This document shows positions 27,536-37,160 of a DNA stretch of 55,747 nt, one piece after another. The stretch comes from an uncultured Ilumatobacter sp. Its GTDB lineage: Bacteria > Actinomycetota > Acidimicrobiia > Acidimicrobiales > Ilumatobacteraceae. The notes under the pieces were generated by a model. The model was not told the origin of the DNA. It did no database searches and saw only the letters and a list, made by a program, of their open reading frames with translations. A program made the position numbers and the translations under genes. The DNA lies in contig CAJQPY010000039.1 in NCBI GenBank assembly GCA_905480335.1, positions 1 to 55,747 on the forward strand. Reading direction: 5' to 3'. Position 1 is the stretch's first letter, and each line of letters begins with the position of its first letter.

Positions 27536-28987
27536 ATGACCCAAAAACGCATTGCCGAAGCCTCGACCCGGATGAGCGAACACGAAGCGCTCATGTGGAA
27601 CATCGAGAAGGACCCGTGGCTGAATCCCAACGGCGCATCGGTCGTTCTGCTCGACCGTCCACTCGACATGGACCGCTTCCGCCAAACCCTCCGCGCCGGG
27701 ATTGCCCGCACGCCACGTCTATATCAGCGTGTTGTGCCAGGCTTCGCTCGGTTGTCCACACCTGCATGGGTCCCCGACGCCGAGTTCGATCTCGACGCCC
27801 ACCTACGCCAGATCAGGCTCCCTGCCCCTGGCTCAATGCGTCAGTTGCTCGATCTGGCCGCTCAGCTTTATGCCGAGCCACTCGATCGAACCCGTCCGTT
27901 GTGGCGCTTCGTTGTAATCGGCGGACTCGAAGGCGACCGGGCTGCGATCTGGACAATCATTCATCACTCGGTATCAGACGGAATTGGGCAACTCCGGATG
28001 GCCGAGCTGTACCAGCAGATCCGCCGCGACGAGGCACCCCCTGCCGATGTCGATCTCGACGCCGTTATTGCCGAAGCAGTCTCCTCAGCCAAAGCCAAGG
28101 AAGTTGGTGGCGATCTCACTACCAACGCTGTATCGAACATTCGCGCTTCGGCATCGCATCTCGCACGCCGCAATTTTGGTATCGGTCGTCGCCTACTAGG
28201 CGAGGTAGCCATGTGGCCAGCCGACCCAAGCCGGGTCGGCGACACAGTCGGTGCTGCCGTCGATACGTTCCGGAGTGCTGCGACACAACTACGCCCGATT
28301 GACGAAGAGGCCTCGTTGAGTTCCCCGTTGTGGTCAGGTCGATCCCGGCACCGCCACTTCGGGTGGGTCCGGCTGCATGTCGACGACCTCAAGCGCATCG
28401 GCAGAATAGGTGGCGGCACCGTCAACGACGCCTTTCTGTCCGGTCTCGCCGAGGCCGGACATCGATATCATCGTGAGCGGGGGATCCGTCTCTCGACGTT
28501 AAATTCAAGCTTCGTCTTGAGCACCCGAACTGATCATAAAGCCGGTGGCAACGCGTTCACCCCGGTTCCGGTGAAGCTTCCAGCGGGCGCAATGGCCCCC
28601 TCCGAACGGGTCACCGCAGTCGCCGCCGCCGAGGCGGCAAAGAACGAAGCACAACGAACCGGCGGCGTGACCGGGCTGTCGGGCGTCGCCAATCTGCTGC
28701 CGACATCCGTGGTCACCTCGACGGCGCGCGCTGCAGCGAGCCGCATAGATTTCGCTACCTCAAACCTCCGTGGCGCGCCCTTCCCGATTTTCATATCCGG
28801 CTCCGAGGTGCTTGCCACGATCCCGATGGGCCCAGTCGCTGGCACTGGTGCGAACATCACTGCACTGTCGATGAACGGTGAGTTCGACATCGGCATCTTC
28901 GCGGATCCCGAAGCGATCACGGATCCCGAGTCGTTCCGGCTCGATGTCGAAGCAGCGTTCGCCGACCTGCTGGCCGCTTGCGACTGA
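27536..28987 (+). CDS. Wax ester synthase / diacylglycerol acyltransferase (WS/DGAT)
   Basis: 483 residues, the usual length. The catalytic HHxxxDG is IHHSVSDGIG with His143, His144 and Asp148. The N-terminal MSEHEALMWNIE block, PLWRFVVIGGLEGDRAA and the C-terminal NLRGAPFPIFISG complete the family pattern. It esterifies diacylglycerol or fatty alcohols with acyl-CoA to make storage lipid. It is downstream of and probably co-transcribed with the HAD-PlsC gene. Its last 228 bp are overlapped on the opposite strand by the histidine kinase frame. Confidence 0.92.
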   Translation: MTQKRIAEASTRMSEHEALMWNIEKDPWLNPNGASVVLLDRPLDMDRFRQTLRAGIARTPRLYQRVVPGFARLSTPAWVPDAEFDLDAHLRQIRLPAPGSMRQLLDLAAQLYAEPLDRTRPLWRFVVIGGLEGDRAAIWTIIHHSVSDGIGQLRMAELYQQIRRDEAPPADVDLDAVIAEAVSSAKAKEVGGDLTTNAVSNIRASASHLARRNFGIGRRLLGEVAMWPADPSRVGDTVGAAVDTFRSAATQLRPIDEEASLSSPLWSGRSRHRHFGWVRLHVDDLKRIGRIGGGTVNDAFLSGLAEAGHRYHRERGIRLSTLNSSFVLSTRTDHKAGGNAFTPVPVKLPAGAMAPSERVTAVAAAEAAKNEAQRTGGVTGLSGVANLLPTSVVTSTARAAASRIDFATSNLRGAPFPIFISGSEVLATIPMGPVAGTGANITALSMNGEFDIGIFADPEAITDPESFRLDVEAAFADLLAACD

Positions 28988-29968
28988 ACCTCCCAGCTCT
29001 GCGGCGCGCCACATTATATTCGCCAGGCCTCCGTTGGTCTTCGGAGTGCGAGCAACGCCGACTCCGTTGTCCTCGACAACGAGCGAGACCTGGCCTGTTA
29101 CGCACTCGACTGTTACGCACACCTCTGTCGCCTGCGCGTGGCGCGCAACGTTTGACAACGCCTCGGTCAGAGTCGCGATGAGCTGGTCAGCCACAAAGTT
29201 AGGTACTCCAGCGAGTGATCCGACAACCGTGAGTTCTGGAACGAACCCTAGATGTTGCGCACTTTCGCCAACGGTCGACGCAAGCTGGCTAGGCAAACTC
29301 TGTCGGTCGTCGTATTGCCCGGTTTCGAAGATGGCCTGTCGCAGCTGCCGAATTGTTTCATCGAGGCTCTCGGTCACCTCGTTCAGGCGGTCACGTACAC
29401 CGTGGGTGTCTGCCAAGCCAACGACCGCCTGCAGCGACATTCCTGCCGCGAAAAGCCGCTGGATCACCATGTCGTGAATGTCGCGTCCGATCCGCTCACG
29501 GTCACGCAACAGAGCGATCCGCTCGAGGGTTTCCTGCCGATCCGAGACGTCCCGCACCGCCGCAATCGTCATCACGGTGCCGGCAAGGTCGACCGTGCTG
29601 AGGCTGATCTCAACCGGAAACCTCGACCCATCTCGACGCTGACCATGCAACTGCATCTCAACGCCCATAGGCCGCCGTGTTGGCCCGTCGACATAGCGTT
29701 CGCGGAGCTGCGTGTGGTGGGCCCGGGAGTCGTCGGGAACGAGCATTTCGATAGCGGAGCCCGCTAAAGGACACTCGTACGCCCGGAACATCACTGTTGC
29801 GGCCTCGTTCGCAATGAGAATCTCGCCGACGCTGTCCACAATTATCATGGCATCGGGCGCAGCCGAGAGCAGCAGCCCGGCTAGGTCTAAGTCGATCTGC
29901 CGGCCCGTTAGCTCGATATTACGCGCGCTCCCCGCTTCCTTGGGGGTTGTGGTGACCCTCCTGTTCAT
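28760..29968 (-). CDS. PAS-containing sensor histidine kinase (HisKA_3, NarL-type), orphan
   Basis: 402 residues. A PAS domain lies at about 30-140 (LLSAAPDAMIIVDSVGEIL, MQLHGQRRDGSRFPVEISL). The HisKA_3 dimerisation domain has RERIGRDIHDMVIQRLFAAG (phospho-acceptor His165), and the HATPase has LTEALSNVARHAQATEV and VVEDNGVGV. There is no transmembrane segment, so it is a cytoplasmic sensor of the DevS/DosS-like kinase core. Conserved sequence ends near GGLANIMWRAAELGGSVASG; the last 75 or so residues are antisense to the WS/DGAT gene. No response regulator gene is adjacent. Confidence 0.85.
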   Translation of the reverse strand: MNRRVTTTPKEAGSARNIELTGRQIDLDLAGLLLSAAPDAMIIVDSVGEILIANEAATVMFRAYECPLAGSAIEMLVPDDSRAHHTQLRERYVDGPTRRPMGVEMQLHGQRRDGSRFPVEISLSTVDLAGTVMTIAAVRDVSDRQETLERIALLRDRERIGRDIHDMVIQRLFAAGMSLQAVVGLADTHGVRDRLNEVTESLDETIRQLRQAIFETGQYDDRQSLPSQLASTVGESAQHLGFVPELTVVGSLAGVPNFVADQLIATLTEALSNVARHAQATEVCVTVECVTGQVSLVVEDNGVGVARTPKTNGGLANIMWRAAELGGSVASGQQVGERCFDIEPERLGIRDRFGIREDADVELTVHRQCSDVRTSASDWAHRDRGKHLGAGYENREGRATEV

Positions 29969-30109
29969 CGCCGTCGCCCTCAGGTTCGTTTTACTGATCG
30001 ACTCTGACGTCGTCGATCAAATATGGCCTCTACTTTGACCAGTTCTCCCCGTTCGTCGACACCTTCGGCATTGGATCGCTCGGGCGTGCTGGTTCGTTCG
30101 CGACGTGCG

Positions 30110-31615
30110 TCAGCGGATCGCTTTGCCGAGCGCCTCAATACCTCCTGCACGCGCGTATTCGTCCTGCAGCAATCGCTTAAGCACCTTGCCCGACATGTTC
30201 CTTGGTAGTGGTTCGTCGCGCACCACCAGATACCGGGGCTGCTTGAAGTCCGCTAGATCGGTCGCACACGCCCCGAGTACAGCGGACGCGGTGAGCCGGC
30301 TCTTGTCGCCGACTGCGATCACCGCCGGCGTTTCACCCCACTTGGTGTCGGGAACTCCAATGACCGCGACCTCGCTTATGCCGGGAAGGCCCGAGAGTAA
30401 CCGCTCAATCTCCGCTGGGTACACATTGAGGCCGCCAGAGATCAACATGTCTTTGGCCCGATCGACGACGTACAAATACCCCTCGTCATCAACCCGTCCA
30501 AGGTCGCCGGTGTGCAGCCAGCCGTTGCGGAGGGCCGCAGCACTCTCGACCGGCCGGTTCCAATATCCCGCCATATTCTGAGGCCCACCGAGGAGGATCT
30601 CGCCGATTTCACCGGTCGGCACCGGTTCGTCGTTCTCGTCGCCGATCCTGATTCGGCCGTGCATCACCGGACGACCTGCAGACCCGAGCTTGCGCAAGGA
30701 GTCGTGCGGGAGCAACACCGTTCCCGCTGCCGATACCTCGGTCAAGCTGTAGCCCTGGGCCATAGGAACGCCACGAGCCTGCACCGAACGGATCAACGAT
30801 TCAGGCACGGCTGCGCCGCCTGACGACGCAACTCTCCACGACGACAGGTCGCTCGAGGACCAATTCCGGTGCTCGATCATCGACTGATAGATCACTGGCA
30901 CGGCAAAGAGCCCAGTGATTCGTTCCGACTCGATCAACGCAAGTCCGCGTCCTGGTTCGAACTCGCGCTCGAGAACAACGCAGCCACCTGCCCAGTACGT
31001 AAACAACCAGACTGCGAGCCCCCCGGTGAAAGCAAGCGGAAATGGAAGCAGCACACGATCGTCGGGCCCGAGTGCCATTGCCTGCGCCCAACCCTGAGAG
31101 CCAGCGTTCCAAGACGTGTGCGTGAGGCTGGCTCCTTTCGGGTCGCCTGTCGTCCCCGAGGTGTAACAGATAAATGCTGCCGCATCATCTCCACCCGCCC
31201 CGCCTTGAATCGTGGCCCGATCGACGCGGTGTTTATCGAGGTCACCGACCAAGACGACCTGCCGTTGTCCGAGTTGCGATAAGGCCGTGTCGAAGGTCTC
31301 TTCACTCACAACGATCCGGCAGTCAGCATCGTCAGCGACGTAGGCGACTTCCGAAGCGGTGAACCGAACGTTCATCGGCACCACAACAGCGTCGAGCTTG
31401 AGCGTTGCCATCGCAACCTCGCACCATTCAGGCCGATTACTCATCAGCAACCCGACGCGATCCCCCGGACCAATGCCGAGCACGGCCAGGCCAGCCGCCA
31501 GTTCGTCGGTGCGACGATCCAGCTCGCGCCAGGTGAAGTTGCGGCCCTCGAAACGCAAGCCGATGTCGTCTGGTCGGTTCGTCGACCAGTAGCGACCGAT
31601 ATCAGCGAGATGCAT
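30110..31615 (-). CDS. AMP-dependent acyl-CoA ligase (FadD3-like)
   Basis: 501 residues with an intact adenylate-forming fold: P-loop YTSGTTGDPKGASLTH, QGYSLTEVSAAGT, LHTGDLGRVDDEGYLYVVDRAKDM, GGLNVYPAEIE, and the C-terminal PRNMSGKVLKR with the catalytic Lys. The N-terminal lid and short length suit the class acting on ring-degradation or medium-chain acids, such as FadD3 and FadD17-like ligases. It is divergent from the F420-type oxidoreductase 68 bp away, and 141 bp separate it from the histidine kinase. Confidence 0.88.
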   Translation of the reverse strand: MHLADIGRYWSTNRPDDIGLRFEGRNFTWRELDRRTDELAAGLAVLGIGPGDRVGLLMSNRPEWCEVAMATLKLDAVVVPMNVRFTASEVAYVADDADCRIVVSEETFDTALSQLGQRQVVLVGDLDKHRVDRATIQGGAGGDDAAAFICYTSGTTGDPKGASLTHTSWNAGSQGWAQAMALGPDDRVLLPFPLAFTGGLAVWLFTYWAGGCVVLEREFEPGRGLALIESERITGLFAVPVIYQSMIEHRNWSSSDLSSWRVASSGGAAVPESLIRSVQARGVPMAQGYSLTEVSAAGTVLLPHDSLRKLGSAGRPVMHGRIRIGDENDEPVPTGEIGEILLGGPQNMAGYWNRPVESAAALRNGWLHTGDLGRVDDEGYLYVVDRAKDMLISGGLNVYPAEIERLLSGLPGISEVAVIGVPDTKWGETPAVIAVGDKSRLTASAVLGACATDLADFKQPRYLVVRDEPLPRNMSGKVLKRLLQDEYARAGGIEALGKAIR

Positions 31616-31683
31616 GTTGTCTCCCTTGCGTTGACTTTTGCTTCGCCTCGTTGGGCGATCACATTGACGTTACGTTTCACGAC

Positions 31684-32547
31684 ATGACAACGACGGCTCG
31701 GATCGGCATTTCGCTGCTTTCGGGCGACAACGGCATAGCCCCGGGTGAACTTGCACAGATTGTCGAGGCGCTCGGCTTCGAATCGCTTTGGCTGCCCGAG
31801 CACAGCCACATCCCGACATCGCGTGAAACGGCTTGGCCGGGGTCGCTTTCGGGCGAACCATTGCCGGATGTCTACGCGCGCCTCCTGGACACGACGGTGT
31901 CGCTCGCCATGGCAGCAGCAGTTACAACACGTCTCCGCCTCGGCACAAGCGTGCTGCTGCTGGGCGCTCGGGACCCGTTGTGGACGGCGAAGGAATACGC
32001 GACACTCGACTCGTTGAGCAACGGCAGGGTCGAGATGGGCGTTGGGTTTGGCTGGAACCGAGAGGAGCTGGCGAACCACGGCATCGACTTCACGACGCGG
32101 TGGGACCGCACCCGCGAAGCTGCGGCTGCGATTCGTGCAATTTGGCGAGACGACGTTGCTGAGTTTCACGGTGAACATGTCGAGTTCACACCGTCGTGGG
32201 CGTGGCCAAAGCCCACCACTGCACTAGGTCCAAGGATGCACATCGGCGGAGGGACGGGGCCCAGGCTGCTCGGTCACGTGGCCCAATGGGGCGACGGTTG
32301 GCTGCCGATCAGCTCCCGCTCCTCGCTTGCAAGCCAGCTCGCGCTCCTCGACGAGGCGTGCGATCGCCATGGCCGTGACCGATCCCAAATCGACGTCAGC
32401 GTGTTCGGTGCCACGACAGACCCTGGCGGGTTGGCAAATCTGTTTGATGAGGGTGTTCATCGGGCGGTACTGACATTGCCAACGAATGCCCGGGACAACG
32501 TGCTGAGACAACTCGAAGCTTGGGCGCCGATCCTCGACCACCTCTGA
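31684..32547 (+). CDS. LLM-class F420-dependent oxidoreductase
   Basis: 287 residues from the ATG at 31684 (MTTTARIGIS). Luciferase-like TIM-barrel pattern: LAQIVEALGFESLWLPEHSH, LRLGTSVLLLGARDPLWTAKEYATLD, LSNGRVEMGVGFGWNREEL, and IGGGTGPRLLGHVAQWGDGWLP. This subfamily in actinobacteria normally uses reduced F420. The substrate is unknown. It shares a short divergent promoter region with the FadD3-like ligase. Confidence 0.88.
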   Translation: MTTTARIGISLLSGDNGIAPGELAQIVEALGFESLWLPEHSHIPTSRETAWPGSLSGEPLPDVYARLLDTTVSLAMAAAVTTRLRLGTSVLLLGARDPLWTAKEYATLDSLSNGRVEMGVGFGWNREELANHGIDFTTRWDRTREAAAAIRAIWRDDVAEFHGEHVEFTPSWAWPKPTTALGPRMHIGGGTGPRLLGHVAQWGDGWLPISSRSSLASQLALLDEACDRHGRDRSQIDVSVFGATTDPGGLANLFDEGVHRAVLTLPTNARDNVLRQLEAWAPILDHL

Positions 32548-32844
32548 CTGCGAGCTCATTTGATACTCGAAGTCGGAGCAGCGGCTCAGATTTACTCGTG
32601 GTGGCGATCTCGGGGAAATCGGTCGTCCGTGTGGAAAAATCCGCACAGGATGGAGGCAGACGAGGGCTCAGCGACGCCGCGGGTAGGCCCAGATCAGTAT
32701 GGGTAAGAGGCCTGATGCCGTACAGCCGATGTTCATCAAACAGCGGGACTGCCTGCGCGGCTGGCGTCGCGTCCGGGGCCACACGTCCCGCACGGTTCAA
32801 TCACAACGCCACGGCCCATGCCGTGTATCTTTCGCGCTACCACC

Positions 32845-34038
32845 ATGCGTATGCCCCAGCTTCCCCAGCGTCGCTCGAACCAGAAGCGGCAGCACATCCC
32901 GCAACGCTTCAACGAGTTGACGGCGGCATGGTTCACAAACGTGCTCGCAACCGGGTCGACTGTCAGCCACGTCCGCCTCGAGAACATAGGCGCCGATGTC
33001 GGCTTTATGGGCGAAGTCCATCGCTGCCACCTCACCTGGGATTCGGCCCATGGCGACTCCGATCTGCCGACTTCCGTCATCGTGAAGATGCCAACCCAGG
33101 TGGACGAGAACTTCGCCGTCGGCGACGGGATGCAGGCATACGAGCGCGAGATCGTCGTGTATCAGCGCCTCCGCCCGAGCCTCGGTCTTCCGATGCCCAA
33201 GTTCTTCTACGGTGCAATGGATCCCGACCCGGCGCCTTGGCTCGGTCGGCCCCTCTTTTTCTTGTTCGAACACCTGCCGATCCGCAGTGTTAATTGGTTG
33301 ATCGGCCAGTTCTTAAAGCTGTCCGCAAAGAGTAAGCGGCGATACATCCTGGTCCTTGAGGACATCGACGATGCCCGGGCGCCGACACAGTTGACCGGAG
33401 GAACGCTCGACGACGCGCACCAAGCACTCGTCGTTCTGGCAGCGTTCCATGCGCACAACTGGATGCGCACCGAGCCGCAAGAGACCTACGACAAGATCTG
33501 GCCGATGGATCGTGCATCGCGTGTCTTCCAGGCGAGCTATCTCCGCAACCGCGATGCGTTCGTCGAGCGGTTCGGCCACGTCGTCAGCGGCGACACTGTG
33601 GCGCATCTTGATGAGATCCAAGATCGAGTGCCGGATATCAGCGCGTCACTTGCGGCAAGGCCGTGGACCCTGCTCCACGGCGACTTCCGACTCGACAACC
33701 TGCTGTTCCGGCCAGACGGTGAGATCGTGGTGCTTGATCTCCAGGGTCTCGGCATGGGGCGGCCCGCCGTCGACGTCGCCTACTTCATCACGACCGCTCT
33801 CACGTCCGAGCATCGCGACGAGGAGGAACTGCTTCTCCGGACGTACCACGACGCGCTCGTGGGCGCTGGCGTGTCGTCGTATTCGTGGGTTCAGCTCGTT
33901 AGCGACTGCCATCTTGCCAAGGAGTTGCTGGCGCATCGAATCGTCGGATCGGCCGACGTGCTCGATACATCAGTCAGCGGCGACAGCGACGACCTGCTTG
34001 ACGTGATGCAACTACGCGTCCTCGACTGGCTCACCTGA
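32845..34038 (+). CDS. Aminoglycoside-phosphotransferase/ecdysteroid-kinase-like protein
   Basis: 397 residues from the ATG at 32845; ATGs at 32818 and 32851 are alternatives. Protein-kinase-like fold: VIVKMP supplies the ATP Lys, LLHGDFRLDNLLF is the catalytic loop (Asp and Asn), and VVLDLQGLGMGRPAVDVAYF stands at the metal-binding position. The APH/ecdysteroid-kinase-like group phosphorylates small hydroxylated molecules; in actinobacteria it often occurs beside lipid or steroid genes. Substrate unknown. Confidence 0.82.
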   Translation: MRMPQLPQRRSNQKRQHIPQRFNELTAAWFTNVLATGSTVSHVRLENIGADVGFMGEVHRCHLTWDSAHGDSDLPTSVIVKMPTQVDENFAVGDGMQAYEREIVVYQRLRPSLGLPMPKFFYGAMDPDPAPWLGRPLFFLFEHLPIRSVNWLIGQFLKLSAKSKRRYILVLEDIDDARAPTQLTGGTLDDAHQALVVLAAFHAHNWMRTEPQETYDKIWPMDRASRVFQASYLRNRDAFVERFGHVVSGDTVAHLDEIQDRVPDISASLAARPWTLLHGDFRLDNLLFRPDGEIVVLDLQGLGMGRPAVDVAYFITTALTSEHRDEEELLLRTYHDALVGAGVSSYSWVQLVSDCHLAKELLAHRIVGSADVLDTSVSGDSDDLLDVMQLRVLDWLT

Positions 34039-34134
34039 TCCCATCTCCTTTGAGCGCGGACTCGATCCGACTGATTCAACAGCAGTAGCGTTTGACGCTC
34101 AAGCTCTAGCACCATGCCCCGGAGGTAACACACG

Positions 34135-34803
34135 ATGAAGCTGAACCTCAGCGTCGACGAAGCGCTCAGCACCACCCGAGCAGTCCGCAAGCGACTCGAC
34201 TTCGACAAGCCGGTCGATGCTGCAGTGCTCAAGGAATGCCTTGAGTTGGCCGTCCAGTCGCCGACCGGCTCGAACATGCAGGCATGGCAGTGGATGGTGG
34301 TCACCGACCCTGACAAGCGCAAGGCCCTCGGCGACATCTATCGCAAGGGCTGGGAGATCTACACAACAATGGAGGGCAACGTCGCCACTGCCTACAAAGG
34401 CGATGACGCGGAGCGGATCGCACAACAGGACAGGGTGCTCAGCTCGGCAGAGTACCTCGCCGAAAATTTCGAAAGAGCTCCCGCGATGTTGATCCCATGC
34501 CTTCCCGGTCGACTCGATGGGCTACCCGCACTGGCCTCGGCATCGCTCTTCGGGTCAATCCTGCCCGGCGTCTGGAGCTTTATGCTCGCAGCCCGCGAAC
34601 GCGGTCTTGGTACCTCCTGGACGACCATCCACCTGATGCACGAGCAGGAGGCGGCCGATGTCTTGGGAATCCCCTTCGATGAGGTAACCCAATGCGCGCT
34701 CATCACCGTCGGATATACCAAGGGAACCGAGTTCAAACCAGCGAAGCGACCACCGATGGACACCGTCACTCACTGGAACGGCTGGGGCGCTCGCCAAGCT
34801 TGA
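34135..34803 (+). CDS. Nitroreductase family FMN oxidoreductase
   Basis: 222 residues. The ATG is preceded by GGAGG. Flavin-binding pattern: TTRAVRKRLDF near the N-terminus, QSPTGSNMQAWQWMVVTD, LLPGVWSFMLAARERGLGTSW-like text at 142-161, and FDEVTQCALITVGYTKG near the end. It reduces nitro, quinone or enone groups using NAD(P)H and FMN. It lies 28 bp upstream of the decarboxylase gene and is likely co-transcribed with it. Confidence 0.9.
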   Translation: MKLNLSVDEALSTTRAVRKRLDFDKPVDAAVLKECLELAVQSPTGSNMQAWQWMVVTDPDKRKALGDIYRKGWEIYTTMEGNVATAYKGDDAERIAQQDRVLSSAEYLAENFERAPAMLIPCLPGRLDGLPALASASLFGSILPGVWSFMLAARERGLGTSWTTIHLMHEQEAADVLGIPFDEVTQCALITVGYTKGTEFKPAKRPPMDTVTHWNGWGARQA

Positions 34804-34831
34804 CCCTGCCACACGACCCGAAGGAAATGTA

Positions 34832-36205
34832 GTGGTTCACCCATTTAGCTCAAACGACGACCTGATCGACCCCGCGTACGCTGGACGATTCGCAGACGTA
34901 CCGATCCCTAAGAACCGGATGCCGGATGGCGAGAGACGGCCGGATGACGTGTATCGGTTGATCCACGATGAACTCCTTCTTGACGGTAGCTCACGGCTCA
35001 ACATGGCGACGTTCGTGACCACGTGGATGGAGCCCGAGGCCGAGAAGCTGATGGCCGAGACGTTCGACAAGAACATGATCGACAAGGATGAGTACCCGCA
35101 GACCGCGGAAATTGAGCGGCGTTGCGTCAACATCGTAGCTGACTTGTTCCATGCGCCAGCCGAGGGTGACGCGATCGGAGTCTCGACTATCGGATCAAGC
35201 GAGGCCGTAATGCTCGCCGGACTCGCAATGAAGTGGAAGTGGCGTCAGCGACGTGAGGCCGCCGGACTTCCTTCCGACAGGCCAAATATGGTGATGGGGT
35301 CAAACGTCCAAGTCGTGTGGGAGAAGTTCTGCCGCTACTGGGATGTCGAGCCACGCTACGTACCAATCACCGCCGATTGCTTCACGGTTACACCCAACGA
35401 CGTGATGGCACGGGTCGACGAGAGTACGATCGGTGTGATTCCGATCCTCGGCACGACCTACACCGGCGAGTACGAGCCGGTCGCCGAGATCCATGAGTGC
35501 GTTGTTGCGTACAACACCGAACACGGCACTGACATTCCCATCCACGTCGACGCGGCGAGTGGCGGGTTCGTGGCGCCATTCCTTGATCCCGATCTCGAGT
35601 GGGACTTCCGACTCCCGCAGGTGAAATCGATCAACGTGTCGGGCCACAAGTACGGCCTGACGTATCCCGGTATCGGCTTTGTGGTGTGGCGATCAGCCGA
35701 TGAGCTGCCAGAGGACCTGGTGTTTCACGTGAACTATCTCGGCGGCGACATGCCGACGTTCACACTCAACTTCTCGCGGCCGGGCAACCAGATCGTCGGG
35801 CAGTACTACAATTTCGTTCGGCTCGGGCGGGACGGCTATCGGCGAATCATGGAATCGCTGCGAGCCACCGCACTGCACCTCTCGTCGACCATTGCCTCGA
35901 TGGGACCGTTCGAAGTGGTCAGCGACGGATCGGCAATCCCGGTCTTGGCGTTCACGATGAACGAGTCTGCAGGCTTCACCGTCTTCGACGTCTCCGACCG
36001 GTTGCGATCCAAGGGATGGCAGGTGCCCGCCTACACCATGCCCGCCGACGCGGAGGACATCGCCGTGCTCCGCATCGTCGTCCGCGAGGGATTCGGCATG
36101 GATCTCGCCGACATGCTGCTCGACTCAATCTCGTCAGCCGTTGACCACCTCGAGCAGTTCCCTCCGGCACACGCAGATCCCGAGCCGGGCTTCAACCACA
36201 CCTGA
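34832..36205 (+). CDS. Glutamate decarboxylase
   Basis: 457 residues from a GTG. PLP-dependent group II decarboxylase of the GadA/GadB type: NMATFVTTWMEPEAEKLM, TIGSSEAVMLAGLAMKWKWR, HVDAASGGFVAPF (Asp240 binds the pyridine N), and INVSGHKYGL (Lys273 forms the Schiff base). It converts glutamate to GABA, consuming a proton. No GadC-like antiporter is adjacent, so a GABA metabolic role is as likely as acid resistance. Confidence 0.93.
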   Translation: MVHPFSSNDDLIDPAYAGRFADVPIPKNRMPDGERRPDDVYRLIHDELLLDGSSRLNMATFVTTWMEPEAEKLMAETFDKNMIDKDEYPQTAEIERRCVNIVADLFHAPAEGDAIGVSTIGSSEAVMLAGLAMKWKWRQRREAAGLPSDRPNMVMGSNVQVVWEKFCRYWDVEPRYVPITADCFTVTPNDVMARVDESTIGVIPILGTTYTGEYEPVAEIHECVVAYNTEHGTDIPIHVDAASGGFVAPFLDPDLEWDFRLPQVKSINVSGHKYGLTYPGIGFVVWRSADELPEDLVFHVNYLGGDMPTFTLNFSRPGNQIVGQYYNFVRLGRDGYRRIMESLRATALHLSSTIASMGPFEVVSDGSAIPVLAFTMNESAGFTVFDVSDRLRSKGWQVPAYTMPADAEDIAVLRIVVREGFGMDLADMLLDSISSAVDHLEQFPPAHADPEPGFNHT

Positions 36206-36446
36206 GCCCACCTCCCCCGGATGCAGCGCCGACGGCCAAGGTGGACAGCGACGGCCTGCTGGTGAGCGTTCCGATGGTGGCTGGTGACCTCGAATTCGTT
36301 CCGAATCGTTGAGCGTGAGGGAGCAGGCAAACGAAACCCCGCCTTGGCTGCGACGGTGTCCTCTTCCGCACGTTTGTTGATAGCTGCTTGTGACAACCAT
36401 GATGAGAGCGGCGGGAATGATCTTGCCTCTACGGTTAGGAGAATTT

Positions 36447-37160
36447 ATGGTGGGAAAGCTCGAAACCAGAAGTGTGGGAGCGTTACGCACCCGATGGGCC
36501 GCGATCGGTGCTGCTGTTGCGGTGACTTTCGGTGCGGGAGGAATGATCGCTGTGAACGCAGCTCCAGAACCCCCCTACAGCAGCGACGCTGGCGCATTTG
36601 TTGTGCTCGAGCAACCCGTGCGACTGCTTGATACACGTGTCTCGTCTCAGCCGTATGTCTACTGCGACAATGGGGGAGGTTCGGAGCCGATGGGGCCGGT
36701 GACGGACGGCGATACATGCATTTTGGACTTTGCAGCCAATGGACAGGTTCCGTGGAATCCATCCCTTGAGGATGACGAATGTGCCGATACAGATGTTTGT
36801 ACGACGGCGGTGGTGTTGAACCTGACAGCGGTCAATCCCGAATCAAAGGGTTTCGCCACTATCACCCAAGGATGCAATGGCCTCATTGGCAATACTGATA
36901 CATCTAACTTGAACTGGGGATGGCCAATGCAAGTGGACTTGCCGCCAACCCCCGGCGGAACTCCATCAATCCCGGACAACCCGTACACCGCCGTTGCAAA
37001 CCAGGCCACTACGTCTCTGTGCAACTTTGACGATCAAGGCGCCAACGGCTCCGCGCAAATTACCGTGACGATGCAGCCACTTCCGGGCAACAACATGGAG
37101 GACCCCGAGATGGAATTGCTTGTTGACCTTCTCGGCTACTACGTCTACACCAATAGCTGA
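36447..37160 (+). CDS. Secreted beta-rich protein, paralogue of the gene at 55009-55707
   Basis: 237 residues. The start at 36447 is set by TTAGGAGA seven bases upstream. A signal peptide TRWAAIGAAVAVTFGAGGMI is followed by EQPVRLLDTR, VVLNLTAVNPESKGFATITQGC, SNLNWGWP and a final ELLVDLLGYYVYTNS. The pattern PVRLLDTR ... VVLNxT ... VDLxGYY is that of a module repeated in many actinobacterial surface proteins; here it stands alone. Four or more Cys suggest disulphides. Role unknown, probably extracellular. Confidence 0.75.
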   Translation: MVGKLETRSVGALRTRWAAIGAAVAVTFGAGGMIAVNAAPEPPYSSDAGAFVVLEQPVRLLDTRVSSQPYVYCDNGGGSEPMGPVTDGDTCILDFAANGQVPWNPSLEDDECADTDVCTTAVVLNLTAVNPESKGFATITQGCNGLIGNTDTSNLNWGWPMQVDLPPTPGGTPSIPDNPYTAVANQATTSLCNFDDQGANGSAQITVTMQPLPGNNMEDPEMELLVDLLGYYVYTNS

